Source: Rallus limicola (taxonomy: Eukaryota > Chordata > Aves > Gruiformes > Rallidae). From it: 64,000 nucleotides of DNA. A program made the translations under genes and the position numbers. The stretch is from contig JAKCOZ010000263.1 in the NCBI GenBank assembly GCA_022605955.1, forward strand, positions 270,082 to 334,081. The letters run 5' to 3'. Below are positions 1-10,475 of this stretch, piece after piece. The stretch's first letter is position 1. The number at the start of each line of letters is the position of its first letter. The notes under the pieces are model-generated. The model was not told the DNA's origin. It saw nothing but the letters and a program-made list of their open reading frames with translations, and did no database searches.

Positions 1-179
1 CAGACTGCAGTTCAAAACATGCTAAACGTCCAGCAACAACTCCCAAAGTAAAGAAGCTAGGCCTGAAAGGCATAGCTTGTCTGAAACCTCCTAACAGGAC
101 ACATGAGCAGCCCCTGTCACTTTGGCTCTCAGCCTTTTCCTTTGCCTGGAAAGAGGGAACATGCCTGGAACCTCCTACG

Positions 180-377
180 GTGCTTTTCTCGGCCCTAGCA
201 GACTGCAGTTCAAAACATGCTAAACGTCCAGCAATAACTCCCAAAGTAAAGAAGCTAGGCCTGAAAGGCATAGCTTGTCTGAAACCTCCTAACAGGACAC
301 ACGAGCAGACCCTGTCACTTTGGCTCTCAGCCTTTTCCTTTGCCTGGAAAGAGGGAACATGCCTGGAACCTCCTACG
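180..377 (+). repeat. Reference monomer of the satellite (198 bp)
   Basis: This is a complete representative unit, from the GTG of GTGCTTTTC to the base before the next GTG. It contains the PstI site CTGCAG, an imperfect dyad at 252-276, and a 9-nt direct repeat TGCCTGGAA whose two copies lie 19 bp apart. A second short direct repeat, AACCTCCTA, occurs twice per monomer 84 bp apart. These weak internal repeats hint at short ancestral sub-repeats, but there is no convincing half-unit periodicity. The phase chosen here is arbitrary. Confidence 0.95.
252..276. repeat. Per-monomer dyad symmetry (representative copy)
   Basis: The arms AAGCTA and TAGCTT enclose a second 4-bp pairing (GCCT with AGGC) around a GAA centre, with one G/A mismatch between the two stem parts. 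This gives an 11-bp-arm imperfect palindrome of 25 nt. It is present in nearly every monomer of the array and is the site at which the inverted insertion of the palindromic junctions begins and ends. Dyad symmetries have been reported as enriched in centromeric satellites that lack CENP-B boxes. Whether that applies here is inference. Confidence 0.85.
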
Positions 378-575
378 GTGCTTTTCTCGGCCCTAGCAGA
401 CTGCAGTTCAAAACATGCTAAACGTCCAGCAATAACTCCCAAAGTAAAGAAGCTAGGCCTGAAAGGCATAGCTTGTCTGAAACCTCCTAACAGGACACAC
501 GAGCAGCCCCTGTCACTTTGACTCTCAGCCTTTTCCTTTGCCTGGAAAGAGGGAACATGCCTGGAACCTCCTACG

Positions 576-3500
576 GTGCTTTTCTCGGGCCTAGCAGACT
601 GCAGTTCAAAACATGCTAAATGTCCAGCAATAACTCCCAAAGTAAAGAAGCTAGGCCTGAAAGGCATAGCTTGTCTGAAACCTCCTAACAGGACACACGA
701 GCAGCCCCTGTCACTTTGGCTCTCAGCCTTTTCCTTTGCCTGGAAAGAGGGAACATGCCTGGAACCTCCTACGGTGCTTTTCTCGGCCCTAGCAGACTGC
801 AGTTCAAAACATGCTAAACGTCCAGCAATAACTCCCAAAGTAAAGAAGCTAGGCCTGAAAGGCATAGCTTGTCTGAAACCTCCTAACAGGACACACGAGC
901 AGACCCTGTCACTTTGGCTCTCAGCCTTTTCCTTTGCCTGGAAAGAGGGAACATGCCTGGAACCTCCTACGGTGCTTTTCTCGGCCCTAGCAGACTGCAG
1001 TTCAAAACATGCTAAACGTCCAGCAATAACTCCCAAAGTAAAGAAGCTAGGCCTGAAAGGCATAGCTTGTCTGAAACCTCCTAACAGGACACACGAGCAG
1101 ACCCTGTCACTTTGGCTCTCAGCCTTTTCCTTTGCCTGGAAAGAGGGAACATGCCTGGAACCTCCTACGGTGCTTTTCTCGGCCCTAGCAGACTGCAGTT
1201 CAAAACATGCTAAACGTCCAGCAATAACTCCCAAAGTAAAGAAGCTAGGCCTGAAAGGCATAGCTTGTCTGAAACCTCCTAACAGGACACACGAGCAGAC
1301 CCTGTCACTTTGGCTCTCAGCCTTTTCCTTTGCCTGGAAAGAGGGAACATGCCTGGAACCTCCTACGGTGCTTTTCTCGGCCCTAGCAGACTGCAGTTCA
1401 AAACATGCTAAACGTCCAGCAATAACTCCCAAAGTAAAGAAGCTAGGCCTGAAAGGCATAGCTTGTCTGAAACCTCCTAACAGGACACACGAGCAGACCC
1501 TGCCACTTTGGCTCTCAGCCTTTTCCTTTGCCTGGAAAGAGGGAACATGCCTGGAACCTCCTACGGTGCTTTTCTCGGCCCTAGCAGACTGCAATTCAAA
1601 ACATGCTAAACGTCCAGCAATAACTCCCAAAGTAAAGAAGCTAGGCCTGAAAGGCATAGCTTGTCTGAAACCTCCTAACATGACACACGAGCAGCCCCTG
1701 TCACTTTGGTTCTCAGCCTTTTCCTTTGCCTGGAAAGAGGGAACATGCCTGGAACCTCCTACGGTGCTTTTCTCGGCCCTAGCAGACTGCAGTTCAAAAC
1801 ATGCTAAACGTCCAGCAATAACTCCCAAAGTAAAGAAGCTAGGCCTGAAAGGCATAGCTTGTCTGAAACCTCCTAACAGGACACACGAGCAGACCCTGTC
1901 ACTTTGGCTCTCAGCCTTTTCCTTTGCCTGGAAAGAGGGAACATGCCTGGAACCTCCTACGGTGCTTTTCTCGGCCCTAGCAGACTGCAGTTCAAAACAT
2001 GCTAAATGTCCAGCAATAACTCCCAAAGTAAAGAAGCTAGGCCTGAAAGGCATAGCTTGTCTGAAACCTCCTAACATGACACACGAGCAGCCCCTGTCAC
2101 TTTGGTTCTCAGACTTTTCCTTTGCCTGGAAAGAGGGAACATGCCTGGAACCTCCTACGGTGCTTTTCTCGGCCCTAGCAGACTGCAGTTCAAAACATGC
2201 TAAACGTCCAGCAATAACTCCCAAAGTAAAGAAGCTAGGCCTGAAAGGCATAGCTTGTCTGAAACCTCCTAACAGGACACACGAGCAGACCCTGTCACTT
2301 TGGCTCTCAGCCTTTTCCTTTGCCTGGAAAGAGGGAACATGCCTGGAACCTCCTACGGTGCTTTTCTCGGCCCTAGCAGACTGCAGTTCAAAACATGCTA
2401 AACGTCCAGCAATAACTCCCAGAGTAAAGAAGCTAGGCCTGAAAGGCATAGCTTGTCTGAAACCTCCTAACAGGACACACGAGCAGACCCTGTCACTTTG
2501 GATCTCAGCCTTTTCCTTTGCCTGGAAAGAGGGAACATGCCTGGAACCTCCTACGGTGCTTTTCTCGGCCCTAGCAGACTGCAGTTCAAAACATGCTAAA
2601 CGTCCAGCAATAACTCCCAAAGTAAAGAAGCTAGGCCTGAAAGGCATAGCTTGTCTGAAACCTCCTAACAGGACACACGAGCAAACCCTGTCACTTTGGC
2701 TCTCAGCTTTTTCCTTTGCTTGGAAAGAGGGAACATGCCTGGAACCTCCTACGGTGCTTTTCTCGGCCCTAGCAGACTGCAGTTCAAAACATGCTAAACG
2801 TCCAGCAATAACTCCCAAAGTAAAGAAGCTAGGCCTGAAAGGCATAGCTTGTCTGAAACCTCCTAACAGGACACCCGAGCAGACCCTGTCACTTTGGCTC
2901 TCAGCCTTTTCCTTTGCCTGGAAAGAGGGAACATGCCTGGAACCTCCTATGGTGCTTTTCTCGGCCCTAGCAGACTGCAGTTCAAAACATGCTAAACGTC
3001 CAGCAATAACTCCCAAAGTAAAGAAGCTAGGCCTGAAAGGCATAGCTTGTCTGAAACCTCCTAACAGGACACCCGAGCAGACCCTGTCACTTTGGCTCTC
3101 AGCCTTTTCCTTTGCCTGGAAAGAGGGAACATGCCTGGAACCTCCTACGGTGCTTTTCTCGGCCCTAGCAGACTGCAGTTCAAAACATGCTAAACGTCCA
3201 GCAACAACTCCCAAAGTAAAGAAGCTAGGCCTGAAAGGCATAGCTTGTCTGAAACCTCCTAACAGGACACATGAGCAGCCCCTGTCACTTTGGCTCTCAG
3301 CCTTTTCCTTTGCCTGGAAAGAGGGAACATGCCTGGAACCTCCTACGGTGCTTTTCTCGGCCCTAGCAGACTGCAGTTCAAAACATGCTAAACGTCCAGC
3401 AATAACTCCCAAAGTAAAGAAGCTAGGCCTGAAAGGCATAGCTTGTCTGAAACCTCCTAACAGGACACACGAGCAGACCCTGTCACTTTGGCTCTCAGCC

Positions 3501-3743
3501 TTTTCCTTTGCCTGGAAAGAGGGAACATGCCTGGAACCTCCTACGGTGCTTTTCTCGGCCCTAGCAGACTGCAGTTCAAAACATGCTAAACGTCCAGCAA
3601 TAACTCCCAAAGTAAAGAAGCTAGGCCTGAAAGGCATAGCTTGTCTGAAACCTCCTAACAGGACACACGAGCAGCCCCTGTCACTTTGGCTCTCAGCCTT
3701 TTCCTTTGCCTGGAAAGAGGGAACATGCCTGGAACCTCCTACG
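576..3743. repeat. HOR unit 1 (16 monomers, 3,168 bp)
   Basis: The unit starts at the GC-type monomer at 576. Subtype order is: GC; three standard; CTGCCACTTT type at 1,368; CAATTC + ATGACACACG type at 1,566; standard; AAATGTCC + ATGACAC + CAGACTTTTCC type at 1,962; standard; CCCAGAG + GGATCTC type at 2,358; GCAAACC/GCTTGG type at 2,556; two ACACCCGAG types at 2,754 and 2,952; GCAACAACTCC type at 3,150; standard; GAGCAGCCCC type. The same 16-step order reappears at 10,476-13,643. Confidence 0.9.
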
Positions 3744-6700
3744 GTGCTTTTCTCGGGCCTAGCAGACTGCAGTTCAAAACATGCTAAATGTCCAGCAATA
3801 ACTCCCAAAGTAAAGAAGCTAGGCCTGAAAGGCATAGCTTGTCTGAAACCTCCTAACAGGACACACGAGCAGCCCCTGTCACTTTGGCTCTCAGCCTTTT
3901 CCTTTGCCTGGAAAGAGGGAACATGCCTGGAACCTCCTACGGTGCTTTTCTCGGCCCTAGCAGACTGCAGTTCAAAACATGCTAAACGTCCAGCAATAAC
4001 TCCCAAAGTAAAGAAGCTAGGCCTGAAAGGCATAGCTTGTCTGAAACCTCCTAACAGGACACACGAGCAGACCCTGTCACTTTGGCTCTCAGCCTTTTCC
4101 TTTGCCTGGAAAGAGGGAACATGCCTGGAATCTCCTACGGTGCTTTTCTCGGCCCTAGCAGACTGCAGTTCAAAACATGCTAAACGTCCAGCAATAACTC
4201 CCAAAGTAAAGAAGCTAGGCCTGAAAGGCATAGCTTGTCTGAAACCTCCTAACAGGACACACGAGCAGACCCTGTCACTTTGGCTCTCAGCCTTTTCCTT
4301 TGCCTGGAAAGAGGGAACATGCCTGGAACCTCCTACGGTGCTTTTCTCGGCCCTAGCAGACTGCAGTTCAAAACATGCTAAACGTCCAGCAATAACTCCC
4401 AAAGTAAAGAAGCTAGGCCTGAAAGGCATAGCTTGTCTGAAACCTCCTAACAGGACACACGAGCAGACCCTGTCACTTTGGCTCTCAGCCTTTTCCTTTG
4501 CCTGGAAAGAGGGAACATGCCTGGAACCTCCTACGGTGCTTTTCTCGGCCCTAGCAGACTGCAGTTCAAAACATGCTAAACGTCCAGCAATAACTCCCAA
4601 AGTAAAGAAGCTAGGCCTGAAAGGCATAGCTTGTCTGAAACCTCCTAACAGGACACACGAGCAGACCCTGCCACTTTGGCTCTCAGCCTTTTCCTTTGCC
4701 TGGAAAGAGGGAACATGCCTGGAACCTCCTACGGTGCTTTTCTCGGCCCTAGCAGACTGCAATTCAAAACATGCTAAACGTCCAGCAATAACTCCCAAAG
4801 TAAAGAAGCTAGGCCTGAAAGGCATAGCTTGTCTGAAACCTCCTAACAGGACACACAAGCAGACCCTGTCACTTTGGCTCTCAGCCTTTTCCTTTGCCTG
4901 GAAAGAGGGAACATGCCTGGAACCTCCTACGGTGCTTTTCTCGGCCCTAGCAGACTGCAGTTCAAAACATGCTAAACGTCCAGCAATAACTCCCAAAGTA
5001 AAGAAGCTAGGCCTGAAAGGCATAGCTTGTCTGAAACCTCCTAACAGGACACACGAGCAGCCCCTGTCACTTTGGCTCTCAGCCTTTTCCTTTGCCTGGA
5101 AAGAGGGAACATGCCTGGAACCTCCTACGGTGCTTTTCTCGGCCCTAGCAGACTGCAGTTCAAAACATGCTAAACGTCCAGCAATAACTCCCAAAGTAAA
5201 GAAGCTAGGCCTGAAAGGCATAGCTTGTCTGAAACCTCCTAACAGGACACACGAGCAGCCCCTGTCACTTTGGCTCTCAGCCTTTTCCTTTGCCTGGAAA
5301 GAGGGAACATGCCTGGAACCTCCTACGGTGCTTTTCTCGGCCCTAGCAGACTGCAGTTCAAAACATGCTAAACGTCCAGCAATAACTCCCAAAGTAAAGA
5401 AGCTAGGCCTGAAAGGCATAGCTTGTCTGAAACCTCCTAACAGGACACACGAGCAGCCCCTGTCACTTTGGCTCTCAGCCTTTTCCTTTGCCTGGAAAGA
5501 GGGAACATGCCTGGAACCTCCTACGGTGCTTTTCTCGGGCCTAGCAGACTGCAGTTCAAAACATGCTAAATGTCCAGCAATAACTCCCAGAGTAAAGAAG
5601 CTAGGCCTGAAAGGCATAGCTTGTCTGAAACCTCCTAACAGGACACACGAGCAGACCCTGTCACTTTGGATCTCAGCCTTTTCCTTTGCCTGGAAAGAGG
5701 GAACATGCCTGGAACCTCCTACGGTGCTTTTCTCGGCCCTAGCAGACTGCAGTTCAAAACATGCTAAACGTCCAGCAATAACTCCCAAAGTAAAGAAGCT
5801 AGGCCTGAAAGGCATAGCTTGTCTGAAACCTCCTAACAGGACACACGAGCAAACCCTGTCACTTTGGCTCTCAGCTTTTTCCTTTGCTTGGAAAGAGGGA
5901 ACATGCCTGGAACCTCCTACGGTGCTTTTCTCGGCCCTAGCAGACTGCAGTTCAAAACATGCTAAACGTCCAGCAATAACTCCCAAAGTAAAGAAGCTAG
6001 GCCTGAAAGGCATAGCTTGTCTGAAACCTCCTAACAGGACACCCGAGCAGACCCTGTCACTTTGGCTCTCAGCCTTTTCCTTTGCCTGGAAAGAGGGAAC
6101 ATGCCTGGAACCTCCTATGGTGCTTTTCTCGGCCCTAGCAGACTGCAGTTCAAAACATGCTAAACGTCCAGCAATAACTCCCAAAGTAAAGAAGCTAGGC
6201 CTGAAAGGCATAGCTTGTCTGAAACCTCCTAACAGGACACCCGAGCAGACCCTGTCACTTTGGCTCTCAGCCTTTTCCTTTGCCTGGAAAGAGGGAACAT
6301 GCCTGGAACCTCCTACGGTGCTTTTCTCGGCCCTAGCAGACTGCAGTTCAAAACATGCTAAACGTCCAGCAACAACTCCCAAAGTAAAGAAGCTAGGCCT
6401 GAAAGGCATAGCTTGTCTGAAACCTCCTAACAGGACACATGAGCAGCCCCTGTCACTTTGGCTCTCAGCCTTTTCCTTTGCCTGGAAAGAGGGAACATGC
6501 CTGGAACCTCCTACGGTGCTTTTCTCGGCCCTAGCAGACTGCAGTTCAAAACATGCTAAACGTCCAGCAATAACTCCCAAAGTAAAGAAGCTAGGCCTGA
6601 AAGGCATAGCTTGTCTGAAACCTCCTAACAGGACACACGAGCAGACCCTGTCACTTTGGCTCTCAGCCTTTTCCTTTGCCTGGAAAGAGGGAACATGCCT

Positions 6701-6911
6701 GGAACCTCCTACGGTGCTTTTCTCGGCCCTAGCAGACTGCAGTTCAAAACATGCTAAACGTCCAGCAATAACTCCCAAAGTAAAGAAGCTAGGCCTGAAA
6801 GGCATAGCTTGTCTGAAACCTCCTAACAGGACACACGAGCAGCCCCTGTCACTTTGGCTCTCAGCCTTTTCCTTTGCCTGGAAAGAGGGAACATGCCTGG
6901 AACCTCCTACG
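3744..6911. repeat. HOR unit 2 (16 monomers, variant composition)
   Basis: This is also 16 monomers long and starts with the GC marker at 3,744. The second monomer has GGAATCTCC near 4,128. The CAATTC monomer at 4,734 carries CACACAAGCAG instead of the ATGACACACG form, and three GAGCAGCCCC monomers follow. At 5,526 sits a hybrid monomer combining the GC 5' half with the CCCAGAG/GGATCTC 3' half. The unit then returns to the common order (GCAAACC, two ACACCCGAG, GCAACAACTCC, standard, GCCCC). Confidence 0.88.
5526..5723. repeat. Hybrid monomer (GC type fused to CCCAGAG/GGATCTC type)
   Basis: The 5' part has the GC markers CTCGGGCC and AAATGTCC. The 3' part has CCCAGAG and TTGGATCTCAG, which in unit 1 belong to a different monomer (2,358). 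The switch lies between about 5,572 and 5,588. A copy of the same hybrid is at 9,090-9,287. This is the product expected of unequal crossover or conversion within a monomer. Confidence 0.8.
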
Positions 6912-9900
6912 GTGCTTTTCTCGGGCCTAGCAGACTGCAGTTCAAAACATGCTAAATGTCCAGCAATAACTCCCAAAGTAAAGAAGCTAGGCCTGAAAGG
7001 CATAGCTTGTCTGAAACCTCCTAACAGGACACACGAGCAGCCCCTGTCACTTTGGCTCTCAGCCTTTTCCTTTGCCTGGAAAGAGGGAACATGCCTGGAA
7101 CCTCCTACGGTGCTTTTCTCGGCCCTAGCAGACTGCAGTTCAAAACATGCTAAACGTCCAGCAATAACTCCCAAAGTAAAGAAGCTAGGCCTGAAAGGCA
7201 TAGCTTGTCTGAAACCTCCTAACAGGACACCCGAGCAGACCCTGTCACTTTGGCTCTCAGCCTTTTCCTTTGCCTGGAAAGAGGGAACATGCCTGGAACC
7301 TCCTACGGTGCTTTTCTCGGCCCTAGCAGACTGCAGTTCAAAACATGCTAAACGTCCAGCAATAACTCCCAAAGTAAAGAAGCTAGGCCTGAAAGGCATA
7401 GCTTGTCTGAAACCTCCTAACAGGACACACGAGCAGACCCTGTCACTTTGGCTCTCAGCCTTTTCCTTTGCCTGGAAAGAGGGAACATGCCTGGAACCTC
7501 CTACGGTGCTTTTCTCGGCCCTAGCAGACTGCAGTTCAAAACATGCTAAACGTCCAGCAATAACTCCCAAAGTAAAGAAGCTAGGCCTGAAAGGCATAGC
7601 TTGTCTGAAACCTCCTAACAGGACACACGAGCAGACCCTGTCACTTTGGCTCTCAGCCTTTTCCTTTGCCTGGAAAGAGGGAACATGCCTGGAACCTCCT
7701 ACGGTGCTTTTCTCGGCCCTAGCAGACTGCAGTTCAAAACATGCTAAACGTCCAGCAATAACTCCCAAAGTAAAGAAGCTAGGCCTGAAAGGCATAGCTT
7801 GTCTGAAACCTCCTAACAGGACACACGAGCAGACCCTGCCACTTTGGCTCTCAGCCTTTTCCTTTGCCTGGAAAGAGGGAACATGCCTGGAACCTCCTAC
7901 GGTGCTTTTCTCGGCCCTAGCAGACTGCAATTCAAAACATGCTAAACGTCCAGCAATAACTCCCAAAGTAAAGAAGCTAGGCCTGAAAGGCATAGCTTGT
8001 CTGAAACCTCCTAACATGACACACGAGCAGCCCCTGTCACTTTGGTTCTCAGCCTTTTCCTTTGCCTGGAAAGAGGGAACATGCCTGGAACCTCCTACGG
8101 TGCTTTTCTCGGCCCTAGCAGACTGCAGTTCAAAACATGCTAAACGTCCAGCAATAACTCCCAAAGTAAAGAAGCTAGGCCTGAAAGGCATAGCTTGTCT
8201 GAAACCTCCTAACAGGACACACGAGCAGACCCTGTCACTTTGGCTCTCAGCCTTTTCCTTTGCCTGGAAAGAGGGAACATGCCTGGAACCTCCTACGGTG
8301 CTTTTCTCGGCCCTAGCAGACTGCAGTTCAAAACATGCTAAATGTCCAGCAATAACTCCCAAAGTAAAGAAGCTAGGCCTGAAAGGCATAGCTTGTCTGA
8401 AACCTCCTAACATGACACACGAGCAGCCCCTGTCACTTTGGTTCTCAGACTTTTCCTTTGCCTGGAAAGAGGGAACATGCCTGGAACCTCCTACGGTGCT
8501 TTTCTCGGCCCTAGCAGACTGCAGTTCAAAACATGCTAAACGTCCAGCAATAACTCCCAAAGTAAAGAAGCTAGGCCTGAAAGGCATAGCTTGTCTGAAA
8601 CCTCCTAACAGGACACACGAGCAGACCCTGTCACTTTGGCTCTCAGCCTTTTCCTTTGCCTGGAAAGAGGGAACATGCCTGGAACCTCCTACGGTGCTTT
8701 TCTCGGCCCTAGCAGACTGCAGTTCAAAACATGCTAAACGTCCAGCAATAACTCCCAAAGTAAAGAAGCTAGGCCTGAAAGGCATAGCTTGTCTGAAACC
8801 TCCTAACAGGACACACGAGCAGACCCTGTCACTTTGGCTCTCAGCCTTTTCCTTTGCCTGGAAAGAGGGAACATGCCTGGAACCTCCTACGGTGCTTTTC
8901 TCGGCCCTAGCAGACTGCAGTTCAAAACATGCTAAACGTCCAGCAATAACTCCCAAAGTAAAGAAGCTAGGCCTGAAAGGCATAGCTTGTCTGAAACCTC
9001 CTAACAGGACACACGAGCAGCCCCTGTCACTTTGGCTCTCAGCCTTTTCCTTTGCCTGGAAAGAGGGAACATGCCTGGAACCTCCTACGGTGCTTTTCTC
9101 GGGCCTAGCAGACTGCAGTTCAAAACATGCTAAATGTCCAGCAATAACTCCCAGAGTAAAGAAGCTAGGCCTGAAAGGCATAGCTTGTCTGAAACCTCCT
9201 AACAGGACACACGAGCAGACCCTGTCACTTTGGATCTCAGCCTTTTCCTTTGCCTGGAAAGAGGGAACATGCCTGGAACCTCCTACGGTGCTTTTCTCGG
9301 CCCTAGCAGACTGCAGTTCAAAACATGCTAAACGTCCAGCAATAACTCCCAAAGTAAAGAAGCTAGGCCTGAAAGGCATAGCTTGTCTGAAACCTCCTAA
9401 CAGGACACACGAGCAAACCCTGTCACTTTGGCTCTCAGCTTTTTCCTTTGCTTGGAAAGAGGGAACATGCCTGGAACCTCCTACGGTGCTTTTCTCGGCC
9501 CTAGCAGACTGCAGTTCAAAACATGCTAAACGTCCAGCAATAACTCCCAAAGTAAAGAAGCTAGGCCTGAAAGGCATAGCTTGTCTGAAACCTCCTAACA
9601 GGACACCCGAGCAGACCCTGTCACTTTGGCTCTCAGCCTTTTCCTTTGCCTGGAAAGAGGGAACATGCCTGGAACCTCCTATGGTGCTTTTCTCGGCCCT
9701 AGCAGACTGCAGTTCAAAACATGCTAAACGTCCAGCAATAACTCCCAAAGTAAAGAAGCTAGGCCTGAAAGGCATAGCTTGTCTGAAACCTCCTAACAGG
9801 ACACCCGAGCAGACCCTGTCACTTTGGCTCTCAGCCTTTTCCTTTGCCTGGAAAGAGGGAACATGCCTGGAACCTCCTACGGTGCTTTTCTCGGCCCTAG

Positions 9901-10475
9901 CAGACTGCAGTTCAAAACATGCTAAACGTCCAGCAACAACTCCCAAAGTAAAGAAGCTAGGCCTGAAAGGCATAGCTTGTCTGAAACCTCCTAACAGGAC
10001 ACATGAGCAGCCCCTGTCACTTTGGCTCTCAGCCTTTTCCTTTGCCTGGAAAGAGGGAACATGCCTGGAACCTCCTACGGTGCTTTTCTCGGCCCTAGCA
10101 GACTGCAGTTCAAAACATGCTAAACGTCCAGCAATAACTCCCAAAGTAAAGAAGCTAGGCCTGAAAGGCATAGCTTGTCTGAAACCTCCTAACAGGACAC
10201 ACGAGCAGACCCTGTCACTTTGGCTCTCAGCCTTTTCCTTTGCCTGGAAAGAGGGAACATGCCTGGAACCTCCTACGGTGCTTTTCTCGGCCCTAGCAGA
10301 CTGCAGTTCAAAACATGCTAAACGTCCAGCAATAACTCCCAAAGTAAAGAAGCTAGGCCTGAAAGGCATAGCTTGTCTGAAACCTCCTAACAGGACACAC
10401 GAGCAGCCCCTGTCACTTTGACTCTCAGCCTTTTCCTTTGCCTGGAAAGAGGGAACATGCCTGGAACCTCCTACG
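6912..10475. repeat. HOR unit 3 (18 monomers, 3,564 bp)
   Basis: The unit starts with the GC marker at 6,912 and holds 18 monomers. Its left part resembles unit 1, with the CAATTC type at 7,902 and the CAGACTTTTCC type at 8,298. Two extra monomers and the hybrid GC/CCCAGAG monomer at 9,090 join it to the common right part. The last monomer has CACTTTGACTC, a G to A change that creates TGA at 10,419-10,421 in the long open frame. The same change is at 519-521, exactly 9,900 bp earlier. Confidence 0.88.
9090..9287. repeat. Second copy of the hybrid monomer
   Basis: It has the same GC 5' part and CCCAGAG/GGATCTC 3' part as 5,526-5,723. The following monomers also match (GCAAACC type, two ACACCCGAG types, GCAACAACTCC type), so the hybrid spread as part of a larger block. 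Confidence 0.8.

Larger units (their letters stand above)
1..4848. repeat. Left copy of a 9,900-bp-offset duplication
   Basis: This stretch matches 9,901-14,748 base for base as far as I can see by line comparison, through shared private variants (TTTGACTC, GGAATCTCC, CAATTC, ACACCCGAG). Similarity falls to ordinary monomer level at about 4,849, where one copy has AACAGGACACACAAG and the other AACATGACACACGAG. This marks a recent duplication of a 50-monomer superunit. Confidence 0.85.
576..10421 (+). other. Satellite-derived open frame, 3,281 codons, not judged a gene
   Basis: The 198-bp unit is 66 codons with no stop in this frame, so the frame stays open through about 50 monomers until CACTTTGACTC gives TGA. 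The start is a GTG that recurs every 66 codons. The predicted repeat, containing runs such as KVKKLGLKG and SLWLSAFSFAWKEGT, matches no domain I recognise. Recurrent differences are mostly amino-acid changing (for example R/C, H/P, E/K, L/F/I, A/D) with few silent ones, close to a neutral ratio. No promoter, signal peptide or splice structure stands out. I regard it as a by-product of a repeat length divisible by three. Confidence 0.8.

Noticed and set aside
138..158. Possible CENP-B box in CTTTGCCTGGAAAGAGGGA
   Set aside because: It resembles the CENP-B consensus only if two single-base gaps are allowed. Ungapped, only about 5 of the 9 core positions match and the second CpG half (CGGG) is missing. 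I do not call it a CENP-B box.
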